DNA of 12,768 bases from Fidelibacterota bacterium REDSEA-S14_B6 (GTDB lineage Bacteria; Fidelibacterota; Marinisomatia; Marinisomatales; S15-B10). Location: assembly GCA_001626655.1 (NCBI GenBank), contig LUOC01000200.1, positions 1-12,768 on the forward strand, given 5' to 3'. The notes under the pieces are model-generated. The model saw only the letters and a list, made by a program, of their open reading frames with translations. It did not search any database and was not told the origin of the DNA. Position 1 is the stretch's first letter, and every line of letters starts with the position of its first letter. This document shows positions 5,580 to 12,768 of the stretch, piece by piece. Position numbers and translations under genes: made by a program.

Positions 5580-6979
5580 TCTGCCGCCTTCATCTCCTTC
5601 GCTTTCTCGATCGCCTCATCGATGGTGCCCACATAGAGGAACGCCCTTTCCGGCAGATCATCAAATTCGCCTTGAATGAGGCGTTCGAATGCGTCTACCG
5701 AATCTTCCAGCTTCACATACCGTCCCGGCGTGCCGGTGAACTGTTCCGCCACGAAAAAGGGCTGTGACAGGAACCGCTCAATCCTTCGGGCTCGGGCGAC
5801 AGTCACCTTATCTTCATCGGACAGCTCTTCCATTCCGAGAATCGCAATAATATCCTGGAGCTCTTTATACTTCTGGAGAATTCGCTGTACTTCCCGGGCC
5901 ACGTTGTAGTGACGCTCCCCGACGACTCTCGGATCGAGAACTCGGGAGGTGGAGGTGAGAGGGTCAACAGCCGGATAAATGCCGAGCTCAGAGATACGCC
6001 TGTCGAGGACCGTGGTCGCGTCAAGGTGGGCGAAACTGGCAGCCGGCGCCGGATCCGTCAGGTCATCAGCGGGAACGTAGATCGCCTGAACCGATGTGAC
6101 AGAGCCTTTGTTCGTCGATGTAATTCTCTCCTGAAGACCACCCATTTCGGTGGAGAGGGTCGGCTGATATCCGACGGCGGAAGGCATTCTGCCGAGAAGG
6201 GCCGACACCTCCGATCCGGCCTGAGTGAACCGGAAAATGTTGTCCACAAAAAGGAGTACGTCGCGGCCCTCTTCATCCCTGAAATATTCGGCCATTGTCA
6301 GGCCGGTAAGACCGACTCGGAGCCGCGCGCCGGGCGGCTCGTTCATCTGCCCGAACACCATGACTGTCTTATCGATAACGCCCGATTCGGTCATCTCGAG
6401 GAAAAGGTCGTTCCCTTCGCGAGTCCTCTCACCGACGCCGGAGAAGACGGAATAACCGCCGTGCTCCGTGGCAATGTTGTGGATCAACTCCTGGATCAGC
6501 ACCGTCTTTCCCACGCCGGCGCCCCCGAACAGTCCTGTCTTTCCGCCCTTTGTGTAGGGCTCCATCAGATCGACAACTTTGATCCCCGTCTCCAGCACTT
6601 CACGTGTTGTGCTGAGATCTTTATGCTCCGGCGCCGGCCGATGGATGGGATAAGTCTTTTCAGTCTTCGGCGCCTCTCTGTCATCAATGGGATTGCCAAG
6701 CACATCGAACAGGCGGCCGAGCGTCTCTTCACCAACGGGAACCGAAATCGGCATGCCGGTGTCTGCAACAGTCTGTCCGCGGACGAGGCCGTCTGTGGAG
6801 TCCATGGCGACGGTCCTCACCACCGAATCACCTAGGTGCTGCGCCACCTCCAGAGTCAGCGTTCCATCGCCGTTGCGGTCTATCTCAAGGGCGTTAAGGA
6901 TCTCCGGCAGATGGCCGTCTTCAAAAGCGACGTCCACCACCGCGCCCATAATCTGCGAAATTTTTCCAGTCTTGTTCAT
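5576..6979 (-). CDS. atpD: ATP synthase F1 beta subunit (catalytic)
   Basis: The 467-residue catalytic subunit. It has the Walker A loop GGAGVGKT (152-159), the catalytic-glutamate segment GVGERTREGNDL (Glu184), Walker B DVLLFVDNIFRFTQAGSE, the PSAVGYQPTL loop and EELSDED, its version of the DELSEED lever that pushes on gamma. The sequence is continuous and of normal length, in contrast to atpA. ATG 6979 is preferred because GGAAG lies eight bases upstream; a GTG at 6994 would add five residues. It follows atpG by 16 bases. Confidence 0.97.
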   Translation of the reverse strand: MNKTGKISQIMGAVVDVAFEDGHLPEILNALEIDRNGDGTLTLEVAQHLGDSVVRTVAMDSTDGLVRGQTVADTGMPISVPVGEETLGRLFDVLGNPIDDREAPKTEKTYPIHRPAPEHKDLSTTREVLETGIKVVDLMEPYTKGGKTGLFGGAGVGKTVLIQELIHNIATEHGGYSVFSGVGERTREGNDLFLEMTESGVIDKTVMVFGQMNEPPGARLRVGLTGLTMAEYFRDEEGRDVLLFVDNIFRFTQAGSEVSALLGRMPSAVGYQPTLSTEMGGLQERITSTNKGSVTSVQAIYVPADDLTDPAPAASFAHLDATTVLDRRISELGIYPAVDPLTSTSRVLDPRVVGERHYNVAREVQRILQKYKELQDIIAILGMEELSDEDKVTVARARRIERFLSQPFFVAEQFTGTPGRYVKLEDSVDAFERLIQGEFDDLPERAFLYVGTIDEAIEKAKEMKAAE

Positions 6980-6995
6980 TCTATTGTCTTCCACC

Positions 6996-7853
6996 TTAAT
7001 TGGTTGTTAACGCTTCGGCCCCGCTGACGATCTCCAGCATCTCTTTTGTGATAGCGGCCTGCCGCGCTTTGTTGAAATCCAGTGTCAAATCTTTGATCAG
7101 GTCCTGAGCATTCTCCGTGGCATTTTCCATCGCCACCATTCTCGCCGCCTGCTCGCTGGCGTAGGACTCGAGAAGATACTTCCACACCTGTACATTCAGA
7201 TGGCGGGGAATCAGCGAACGGACGATTTCATCCTTCGACGGTTCGTAGAGTCGATCCACCGCCGTAACATTTACTTCCTCGTACTCCAGCGGAAGCAGGT
7301 CTTCCACCCGAATCTCCTGAACGGCGATATTCCTGAACCAGTTGTAGACGACCCTCACCCTGTCGACAGAATCTTTGACGAAGTGACTTACAATCTCTTC
7401 CCCGAAACTGGTGGCGTGAGTGAACTCAAGTTCACCCCAGAAGTCGGCATATTGAGCAGCGATATCGTAGCCTCTCACCCTGAAGTGATCACGCCCTTTC
7501 CGGCCGATGCAGATCAAGTCCACGTTCTCACGGCCGAGCTCGGCTATCTCTTCCTCAGCGCGGCGAATTATGTTTGCGTTAAACGCCCCCGCCATGCCGC
7601 GGTCTCCCGTCACGACCACCAGCGCCTCACGCCTCACCTCGCGAGCGTCGAGGAGCGGCAGGAGAGATCTGTCAACATCGGGTAGGAGAGAAACGATCAC
7701 ATTGAAGAGCCGATCGGCGTAGGGTCGCGCTTCTTCCATCCGCTCCTGAGCTTTACGCATCTTCGCGGCGGCGACGAGTTTCATCGCTTTCGTAACCTGC
7801 TGAATGCTCTTGACGGACTTGATTCGGTCCCGAATGTCTTTCAGGTTTGCCAC
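6996..7853 (-). CDS. atpG: ATP synthase F1 gamma subunit
   Basis: The 285-residue central rotor shaft. The N-terminal helix reads DIRDRIKSVKSIQQVTKAMK and AAAKMRKAQ, the usual signature, the middle carries VVTGDRGMAGAFNANI, and the C-terminal helix ends SEQAARMVAMENATENA followed by the FNKARQAAITKE block. The usual GDRGLCG is GDRGMAG here. The start is GTG with AGGGAG four bases before it, and the gene follows atpA by nine bases. Confidence 0.96.
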   Translation of the reverse strand: MANLKDIRDRIKSVKSIQQVTKAMKLVAAAKMRKAQERMEEARPYADRLFNVIVSLLPDVDRSLLPLLDAREVRREALVVVTGDRGMAGAFNANIIRRAEEEIAELGRENVDLICIGRKGRDHFRVRGYDIAAQYADFWGELEFTHATSFGEEIVSHFVKDSVDRVRVVYNWFRNIAVQEIRVEDLLPLEYEEVNVTAVDRLYEPSKDEIVRSLIPRHLNVQVWKYLLESYASEQAARMVAMENATENAQDLIKDLTLDFNKARQAAITKEMLEIVSGAEALTTN

Positions 7854-7862
7854 GAGTCTCCC

Positions 7863-8300
7863 TTAAGAAGCGAACGCCTTCTTGAATTCATCCACCGCTT
7901 TTTCGAGATCGGTGACAATCTCGTCCGTCAGTTCACCCTTCTCTGAGATTGCAGCGAGCGTGGAGGAATAGTTGGTTTCGAGGTAGGCAATGAACTCACC
8001 TTCAAAACGCTTGACCTCGTCCAGTTCAATCTCATCCAAATGGCCGCTGTTGCCGGCCCAGATGATGGCCACCTGATTCTCAACAGACATCGGTACATAC
8101 TGATCCTGTTTCAGGATCTCCACCATCCTCTGCCCGCGAGTAAGCTGCTGCTGTGTGGACTTGTCGAGATCAGAGCCGAACTTCGCGAACGCCTCCAGTT
8201 CCCTGAACTGGGCGAGATCGAGCCGAAGCATGCCGGCGATTTTTTTCATCGCCTTGATCTGGGCGTTTCCACCGACACGGGAGACGGATATCCCCACATC
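7863..8300 (-). CDS. atpA: ATP synthase F1 alpha subunit, C-terminal piece (interrupted)
   Basis: The 3' part of atpA, resuming at codon GAT 8300 as DVGISVSRVGGNAQ and ending at TAA 7863, 145 residues. It contains the conserved VSRVGG segment with the arginine finger that reaches into the beta catalytic site, and the C-terminal helical domain (LRLDLAQFRELEAFAKFGSDLD, then the family tail). It lies in another frame from the upstream piece, and the residues between VIE and DVGIS are missing. A GTG at 8297 could be called as a start but has no support as a true one. Confidence 0.9.
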   Translation of the reverse strand, partial: DVGISVSRVGGNAQIKAMKKIAGMLRLDLAQFRELEAFAKFGSDLDKSTQQQLTRGQRMVEILKQDQYVPMSVENQVAIIWAGNSGHLDEIELDEVKRFEGEFIAYLETNYSSTLAAISEKGELTDEIVTDLEKAVDEFKKAFAS

Positions 8301-9276
8301 GTTCGATAACAGGCAACGCTGTCAGCGAGCCGCCGCCGAGATCGTTGCTCAGTTTACTTGCGCGCTCCAACAGGCGGCTGTGAAGATAGAACACATCGCC
8401 GGGGAACGCTTCACGGCCGGGAGGACGCCTCAGCAAGAGGGACATCTGCCGGTAGGCCTGAGAATGTTTGGAGAGATCATCATAGATCGCGAGGGCGTGA
8501 CGCCCGTTGTCACGGAAGAACTCGCCCATTGTACATCCGGAATACGGCGCAATGAACTGCATTGGGGCGGGATCGGAAGCGTTTGCGGCAACAACAATTG
8601 TGTATTCCATGGCGCCGCTCGCCTCCAGCTGGGCCACCACCTGCGCCACCGTGGAAGCCTTCTGTCCGATCGCCACATAGATACAGTAGACTGGACTGTC
8701 GCTTTCGTGCGTCTTCTTCTGGTTAATAATCGTATCGATTGCAATGGCTGTTTTCCCTGTCTGCCGGTCGCCGATGATCAGTTCCCGCTGTCCCCGGCCG
8801 ATGGGAATCATACTGTCGATGGATTTGAGTCCTGTCTGAAGCGGCTCTTTCACGGGCTGACGCTGGAGAACGCCGAGCGCTTTTCTCTCAATGGGAAGTG
8901 TCTCACTCGTCCCGATGGGTCCCTTTCCGTCGATGGGCTGTCCCAAAGGATTCACCACGCGACCGAGCATCTCTTCACCCACAGGGACTTCCACGACCTT
9001 TTCTGTTCGCTTGGCGATGTCGCCCTCTTTCACCTTCTCGCTTCCGCCGAAGAGCACCAGACCAACATTGTCCTCTTCCAGGTTCAGAGCCATGCCAAAA
9101 ACACCGTTTGGCAGTTCGACCAGTTCAGAGCTCATAACATTTTCCAGTCCGCTGATACGGGCGACGCCGTCACCCACTTCCAGCACTTCGCCAACTTCAG
9201 ATACGTCAATGTCGAGATCGAACTTCTCGATCTCAGCTCTCAGTAAGTCTTTGATTTCGTCTGTCTTGATATCCAT
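8170..9276 (-). CDS. atpA: ATP synthase F1 alpha subunit, N-terminal piece (interrupted)
   Basis: Alpha forms the hexamer with beta and holds non-catalytic nucleotide sites. This frame has the beta-barrel domain (VGEVLEVGDGVARISGL), GRVVNPLGQPIDG, the Walker A loop GDRQTGKT (170-176 region), IYVAIGQKASTV, a Walker B strand ALAIYDDLSKH and RRPPGREAFPGDVFYLHSRLLERA. Homology stops at GGSLTALPVIE (residue 325, base 8302); the following 43 codons to the stop at 8170 are out of frame. About 37 residues normally follow (the TQAGDVSA, SITDGQIFLE and GIRPA blocks) and are absent. Together 325, 37 and 145 residues give about 507, the family length. It follows atpH by 22 bases with AGGA eleven bases before ATG. 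Confidence 0.93.
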   Translation of the reverse strand: MDIKTDEIKDLLRAEIEKFDLDIDVSEVGEVLEVGDGVARISGLENVMSSELVELPNGVFGMALNLEEDNVGLVLFGGSEKVKEGDIAKRTEKVVEVPVGEEMLGRVVNPLGQPIDGKGPIGTSETLPIERKALGVLQRQPVKEPLQTGLKSIDSMIPIGRGQRELIIGDRQTGKTAIAIDTIINQKKTHESDSPVYCIYVAIGQKASTVAQVVAQLEASGAMEYTIVVAANASDPAPMQFIAPYSGCTMGEFFRDNGRHALAIYDDLSKHSQAYRQMSLLLRRPPGREAFPGDVFYLHSRLLERASKLSNDLGGGSLTALPVIERCGDIRLPCRWKRPDQGDEKNRRHASARSRPVQGTGGVREVRL

Positions 9277-9298
9277 GTTTAGACTAATCCTGTTTCCT

Positions 9299-9832
9299 TT
9301 ATTGTAATCCTGTTTTGAGTCTGTCTAACCGGCCCCGAATTGAACCGTCGAGAAAGAGATTCCCCATCCGCAGCTTCATGCCGCCGAGCAGCGCTTCCTC
9401 TGCCTCCATGGAAAGTTCCACCCGTTTGGACATGGAACTCTCCAGCGATGACCGGATGGCGTCGATCTCATCCTCAGCGAGCGATTCCGCAGTGAATGCC
9501 GTTACCGGAAGAATCTCCAGCTCCTGCTGCCGCCGTAGCGAGAACCACCGATGGATTCCGGAAATCGATCGATATTCCCGCTTGTCCGAAAGAATGCCGA
9601 AGAGAGACGAGACAAGCGGGTGCGACTGACCGCCCATGACTCTTTCGAGGATGGCGCTCTTCTCATCGCTCTCGATTCGACGGGTGTGAAAGAATGCGCG
9701 AAATGCGCCATCTTTCTTCAGCAACTGCACAACAACAGCAAGTGAACTGTAGACATTCTCCACCGCGTCGATTTTCTTGGACGCGTTGAAGAGCGCTTCA
9801 CCGTACTGTTTCGTCTGGCGGTTAAGCCTCAT
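9299..9832 (-). CDS. atpH: ATP synthase F1 delta subunit
   Basis: A 177-residue OSCP/delta protein joining the b-subunit stalk to the top of the alpha-beta ring. The N-terminal six-helix domain begins RQTKQYGEALFNASKK, and the C-terminal part carries the usual GG(M/I)KLRMGNLFLDGSIRGRLDRL motif (near 150-172). It overlaps the end of atpF by 11 bases and GGAAGG lies just before its ATG. Confidence 0.94.
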   Translation of the reverse strand: MRLNRQTKQYGEALFNASKKIDAVENVYSSLAVVVQLLKKDGAFRAFFHTRRIESDEKSAILERVMGGQSHPLVSSLFGILSDKREYRSISGIHRWFSLRRQQELEILPVTAFTAESLAEDEIDAIRSSLESSMSKRVELSMEAEEALLGGMKLRMGNLFLDGSIRGRLDRLKTGLQ

Positions 9833-10328
9833 TGACCTTCCCCGCCCTGTCGAGCGATTCGTTGATCAGCGCCATGTTATCTTCCTTCGAAAGATTCTTC
9901 CTGATCAGTTTTTCAGCTATCTGGATTGAGAGCGCCGCCACTTCTCCTCGAATCTCGCTGATCGCCTGATCTTTTTCCGTTGCAATCTGCTTTTCAGCCT
10001 GCGACACAATCGAGGCAGCCTTCTCTTTGGCGGTCGATTCAATCTCATCACGGATCTTCTCCGCCGCGGCCTTTCCATCGGCCACGATAGATTGAGCTTC
10101 GGACCGGGCTTTGCCGATGATCTTCTCCCCTTCCTCGTTGAGCTGCTCAAGCTTATGCTGGGCCTCTTCGGCCTGCTCGAGGGAGGAGCGAATTTTCTCC
10201 TCCCGTTCGGAGAGTGCTTTCAGCAGAGGCTTCCAGGCGAACTTCGCCAGAAGCGTAAACAGCAACAGGAAGGTGAGGATCGTCCAGACAAACAGTCCGG
10301 GATCCAGCTGGACGAGTGGGTTATCCAC
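9822..10328 (-). CDS. atpF: ATP synthase Fo b subunit
   Basis: A 168-residue peripheral-stalk subunit. A single membrane helix (about residues 11-29, GLFVWTILTFLLLFTLLAKF) is followed by AWKPLLKAL and a long charged, Ala- and Glu-rich coiled coil to residue 150. The GTG start gives the family-typical N-terminus, and there is no upstream alternative; the Shine-Dalgarno is poor. Only one b-type gene is present, so the stalk should be a homodimer. It follows atpE by 14 bases. Confidence 0.95.
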   Translation of the reverse strand: MDNPLVQLDPGLFVWTILTFLLLFTLLAKFAWKPLLKALSEREEKIRSSLEQAEEAQHKLEQLNEEGEKIIGKARSEAQSIVADGKAAAEKIRDEIESTAKEKAASIVSQAEKQIATEKDQAISEIRGEVAALSIQIAEKLIRKNLSKEDNMALINESLDRAGKVNEA

Positions 10329-10342
10329 AATCGAGCCGACGC

Positions 10343-10561
10343 TTAGCTGAAGAACAGCATGGCGAATGTTAGCGCCTCACCGATGATTGCCACCCCTTCA
10401 AGAAGGAAGAGAGGGAGGTTCACGGCAGCGGTAATCTCTGAAGCAGCTTCAGGCTGGCGGGCAATGCTTTCAGCAGCTGAGGCGGCAAATTTGCCGATCC
10501 CAAGCCCGGCGCCAAGCACGATCAATCCCATTCCTATGGGAAGAAAAGTTGTCGCTTCCAT
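10343..10561 (-). CDS. atpE: ATP synthase Fo c subunit
   Basis: A 72-residue two-helix proteolipid that forms the rotating c-ring. Helix 1 has the glycine pattern LGAGLGIGKFAAS; the polar loop ARQPEA (34-39) contacts gamma and epsilon; helix 2 is LPLFLLEGVAIIGEALTFAML. By comparison with Bacteroidota-type c subunits (ALIEGVALFG), Glu55 is the ion-binding carboxylate. A second glutamate, Glu62, lies seven residues later on the same helix face, which is unusual. Helix 1 lacks the Gln of sodium-type rings, so protons are the likelier ion. AGGAGA precedes the ATG. Confidence 0.96.
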   Translation of the reverse strand: MEATTFLPIGMGLIVLGAGLGIGKFAASAAESIARQPEAASEITAAVNLPLFLLEGVAIIGEALTFAMLFFS

Positions 10562-10581
10562 GGTTTAGTATCTCCTATTGA

Positions 10582-11514
10582 TTAGTGATGTACGTTGATG
10601 GCCATCCCGATAAAGACAGCCGAAAGTAGTGTAAAGACATAAGCTTGAACGAGGGTTACAATAATCTCCAGTCCCATCAGCGCTGAACCTATGGGGACAG
10701 AGAACGCCGCTATACCGAATCCGGCAACGGATGTTTGGAACACTTCAGCAAAGATTGCGATGAACGAAAGAATAGCGAGGATGGCGATATGTCCGCCTGT
10801 CATGTTGGCCGCCAGCCGCATGGTGAGAGCGAACGGCTTCACAAACATGCTGATAACCTCGATGGGGATAAGAATTATGTAGACCGGCCAGGCAAGTCCG
10901 TGAGGGACGAGGGTTTTCCAGTGAGTGATGAATCCATGGGCCCTCGTGCCGGCAATGATGATCGCCATAAAGGTGATTGAGGCGAGGGCCGCCGTCACCA
11001 CAAAGTTCCCCGTTGCAGTGGCTCCGCCGTGCAGAAGCCCATTGACAAAGGCGTGATCGTCTCCTGATTCAACGCCGAAGACGAATCGCGAAACGGCGCC
11101 GATGGTGTCAAAAATCGGGATGAGGCCGAGGCTGTTCGCCACAAGAATAAAGAAGAAGTAGCTGAGAATCAGGGGCGCCCATGTGTCGGCCCACTTCGAA
11201 CCGACGTTCGGCCGAATCACCGAATCGCGGAGAAAAGAGACAACAGCCTCCAGCCCGTTGGCTATTCCGGTGGGCGCCTCGCCCCTCCGCTTCAGCTGCT
11301 TGCGGATGGGAAGTATAACAACCGTCCCGACAATGGCGGCTGTTATCCAGAGCATCAGGACGTGCTTCGTGACTGACAGATCGATTCCGAATACGGTCGG
11401 GAGATGAATAATAGGGTGATGTATATCAGAATTCGAGATGTGATGGATGATGTAATCACCCACCTGATCCATCACACTTCCGGAAGTGTTTTCACTCCCC
11501 GCCGCTGCCTTCAT
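10582..11514 (-). CDS. atpB: ATP synthase Fo a subunit
   Basis: The 310-residue membrane stator that forms the two half-channels for ions. Hydrophobic segments lie near 50-70, 113-135, 170-190, 208-228, 240-260 and 280-305. The essential arginine is Arg233 in KPFALTMRLAANMTGGH; Glu283 and Gln290 (GLEIIVTLVQAYVFTLL) are the matching polar residues of the last helix. A His-rich stretch (HHISNSDIHHPIIH) precedes helix 1. The start is uncertain: ATG 11514 overlaps atpI by 23 bases, while ATG 11472 has GGAAG four bases upstream and leaves a 19-base gap, and loses only a non-conserved 14 residues. Confidence 0.95.
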   Translation of the reverse strand: MKAAAGSENTSGSVMDQVGDYIIHHISNSDIHHPIIHLPTVFGIDLSVTKHVLMLWITAAIVGTVVILPIRKQLKRRGEAPTGIANGLEAVVSFLRDSVIRPNVGSKWADTWAPLILSYFFFILVANSLGLIPIFDTIGAVSRFVFGVESGDDHAFVNGLLHGGATATGNFVVTAALASITFMAIIIAGTRAHGFITHWKTLVPHGLAWPVYIILIPIEVISMFVKPFALTMRLAANMTGGHIAILAILSFIAIFAEVFQTSVAGFGIAAFSVPIGSALMGLEIIVTLVQAYVFTLLSAVFIGMAINVHH

Positions 11515-11884
11515 TCCGAGCCTTCGAGCCTTTAAAAACTGTTCTTATGAATAGCGCCTCGAGCATATGAAGCGCTGCAAAATAGACAACGAAACTAACA
11601 AGAAATGGGCGTTCATTGAAAGCAGAAAAACCAACTATTGCGCCAAGATAAAGTCCGTACAGTACCATCTTCCCACCGAACGCCTTCATCATGAAGGATG
11701 TCAGCTTTTCAGGTCTTCTCTGAAAGATCGATTCCACTTTCACCACCGTTACAATCCCGACAATAAGAGGGACCGCCATACCGAGAAAAATCTCCGCGGC
11801 GTACTGCTTGAGAAAGATGATGGAGAGGCCCCATGTGCCAAAACAGAGAATGGTGAGGAGAGCGGAAAACTTTCTCGAGCTCAT
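11492..11884 (-). CDS. atpI: AtpI-like membrane protein of the atp operon
   Basis: A 130-residue protein with four predicted membrane helices (about 7-25, 30-49, 72-88 and 94-114) and basic loops. Position between atpZ and atpB and its topology match AtpI, which assists c-ring assembly. Sequence similarity by eye is weak, so the name rests largely on context. ATG 11884 was chosen because it overlaps the atpZ stop by one base (TGATG); the frame is open further upstream, but that extension lies over atpZ and is not credible. Confidence 0.7.
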   Translation of the reverse strand: MSSRKFSALLTILCFGTWGLSIIFLKQYAAEIFLGMAVPLIVGIVTVVKVESIFQRRPEKLTSFMMKAFGGKMVLYGLYLGAIVGFSAFNERPFLVSFVVYFAALHMLEALFIRTVFKGSKARNEGSGGE

Positions 11885-12132
11885 CACTTCTTGAGAATCA
11901 GTTTGGCCATTTCGTAGAGCCCAACCACGATCCCTGCCGCAATGCCTATGACGAAATAGAATGGGAACGAATCGCGCCATCGATCCGCCATGTAGCCGAT
12001 TCCGCCCAGTAAGGCGATGGCCCCCACTTGAACATAAACAGCGCCAATAAAAGGTCCGGACTGACGCAACAACTCCGACATCCGCCTGAAAGTGGAGGCG
12101 GTAAAGTTTTCGTTATCCTGCCGGGGGCTCAA
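11884..12132 (-). CDS. atpZ: AtpZ, two-helix accessory protein of F0F1 ATP synthase
   Basis: An 82-residue protein of the AtpZ/ATPase_gene1 type with two membrane helices (about 28-49 and 57-78) separated by the conserved GYMADRW turn, and the motif GIAAGIVVGLYEM in helix 2. In Bacillus, AtpZ and AtpI form a small complex linked to magnesium or calcium supply or c-ring assembly; the role here is inferred. The chosen TTG start overlaps the bactofilin stop by four bases (TTGA). ATG 12081 is an alternative that would keep both helices. Neither has a good ribosome site. Confidence 0.8.
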   Translation of the reverse strand: MSPRQDNENFTASTFRRMSELLRQSGPFIGAVYVQVGAIALLGGIGYMADRWRDSFPFYFVIGIAAGIVVGLYEMAKLILKK

Positions 12133-12560
12133 TTACTGTAATACGGCGGAGGGGATGATTCTCCTCCTCTATCTTCGGGTACTGCGGGCGGAGATTCAAC
12201 AGGTGCGGTCGCTTGATCTGCGGGCTTGCTGGACGCCAGATCACACCGGCCCTCAAAGCTTGCCCCCTCCTCGATCATCAGCTGTTTATAGATGATGTCG
12301 CCGTGGACCTTGGAGTCGCTCCGAAGCACCACCTTGTCCGCATTCACATTGCCGTGGACGATCCCACCGACAGTCGCTTCCGCCGCCTTCATGTCACCCT
12401 CGACAGTGCCCGTTCTTGTAACACGGACAGTCCCCTCCGTCTGGACATTCCCCACAACTTTGCCTGAAATGATGGCGCCCCCCTTCAGGCTGATTTCACC
12501 GTTGATGACGGCGTCTTCGCCGATCATCGTTTCCACGTGCTTTTGACTATTCTTTTTCAT
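12129..12560 (-). CDS. Bactofilin (polymer-forming cytoskeletal protein)
   Basis: A 143-residue bactofilin. Residues about 15-108 show the repeating beta-helix pattern (INGEISLKGGAIISGKVVGNV, then TGTVEGDMKA, ATVGGIVHGNV, SKVHGDIIYKQLMIEEGASFEGRC), which assembles into membrane-associated filaments without nucleotide. The tail after residue 110 is Pro-rich and probably disordered. Bactofilins often work with M23 peptidases in cell shape, and the preceding gene is such a peptidase, overlapping by 14 bases. GAGGG lies a few bases before ATG. Confidence 0.95.
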   Translation of the reverse strand: MKKNSQKHVETMIGEDAVINGEISLKGGAIISGKVVGNVQTEGTVRVTRTGTVEGDMKAAEATVGGIVHGNVNADKVVLRSDSKVHGDIIYKQLMIEEGASFEGRCDLASSKPADQATAPVESPPAVPEDRGGESSPPPYYSN

Positions 12561-12768
12561 CTTCCCTCACTGTCATGAATTCAGATCTGTATTCCGGAAT
12601 GAAAATGGTTGGGTCTACAGGCTCACCGTCTTTCCAAATCTCAAAATGGAGGTGGGGGCCGCTGGTGACGCCCGTCTCCCCCAGAAGCGCTATAAGGTCT
12701 CCGCGCTTCACACGCTTCCGCTCTTCAACAAGGTTCTGTGCGTTATGGCCGTAGAGCGAAAAATAGTC
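12547..12768 (-). CDS. M23/LytM-family peptidase, C-terminal end (partial)
   Basis: The last 73 residues of an M23 metallopeptidase; the rest lies beyond the right edge. It shows DYFSLYGHN, VKRGDLIALLGETGVTSGPHLHFEIWKDG and VDPTIF, that is, the YGH histidine and the HLH motif of the zinc site. Such enzymes cut peptidoglycan cross-links or, when degenerate, activate amidases; the intact HLH suggests an active domain. Whether the N-terminus has a membrane helix or coiled coil, as is common for those next to bactofilins, cannot be seen. Confidence 0.93.
   Translation of the reverse strand, partial: DYFSLYGHNAQNLVEERKRVKRGDLIALLGETGVTSGPHLHFEIWKDGEPVDPTIFIPEYRSEFMTVREDEKE

Noticed and set aside
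5909..6835. Long 308-codon plus-strand frame
   Set aside because: It lies wholly antisense to the well-conserved atpD and shows no recognisable domain; a shadow frame.
8155..9246. Long 363-codon plus-strand frame
   Set aside because: It is antisense to atpA; length comes from codon bias of the real gene.

Overview
The window (about 12.8 kb, roughly half G+C, almost all genes on the minus strand) carries the downstream part of a bacterial cell-envelope and ATP synthase gene cluster, an aspartyl-tRNA synthetase gene, a small toxin-antitoxin locus and two accessory genes. The gene order M23 peptidase, bactofilin, AtpZ, AtpI, then atpB-E-F-H-A-G-D and atpC, together with a c subunit whose ion-binding motif reads LLEGVA, suggests a member of the Fibrobacterota-Chlorobiota-Bacteroidota (FCB) assemblage. 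A Marinimicrobia-like or related uncultured lineage is my best guess, and this is inference only. No rRNA, tRNA or CRISPR array was seen.

Layout in transcription order on the minus strand, from the right edge leftwards. At 12768-12129 are the C-terminal end of an M23 (LytM-type) peptidase and a bactofilin gene that overlap. At 11884-12132 and 11492-11884 are atpZ and atpI, the accessory genes of the synthase. From 11514 down to 9299 are the Fo genes atpB, atpE, atpF and the stalk gene atpH. From 9276 down to 5576 are atpA, atpG and atpD, and atpC follows at 5413-5021 after a 160-base gap that holds a tandem octamer repeat and a hairpin. Most junctions are overlaps or gaps under 25 bases, so this is probably one operon whose promoter lies beyond the right edge. 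aspS follows at 4914-3239.

atpA and aspS are both interrupted in the same way. Each reads perfectly up to a point, loses about 35-37 conserved codons, and resumes in another frame. Restoring the missing residues brings both proteins to normal family length (about 507 and 593 residues). The losses are therefore small internal deletions, either assembly errors or real lesions.

At 2872-1403 is a three-gene operon that matches the tripartite HipBST toxin-antitoxin layout: an XRE repressor (HipB), a separate HipA N-terminal-domain protein (HipS) and a short HipA-like kinase (HipT). Upstream of it lie three 18-base palindromes with the pattern TTAC(C/T)-N8-GGTAA, spaced 71 and 72 bases apart. They are the probable HipB operators and are the most interesting regulatory structure in the window. 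A possible plus-strand promoter and a 53-codon ORF lie just beyond the third operator, pointing at the 3' end of aspS.

The left end holds a small lipoprotein gene (749-1135, minus), a free methionine-R-sulfoxide reductase gene (123-596, plus) and a terminator hairpin at 37-66 that belongs to whatever lies beyond the left edge.
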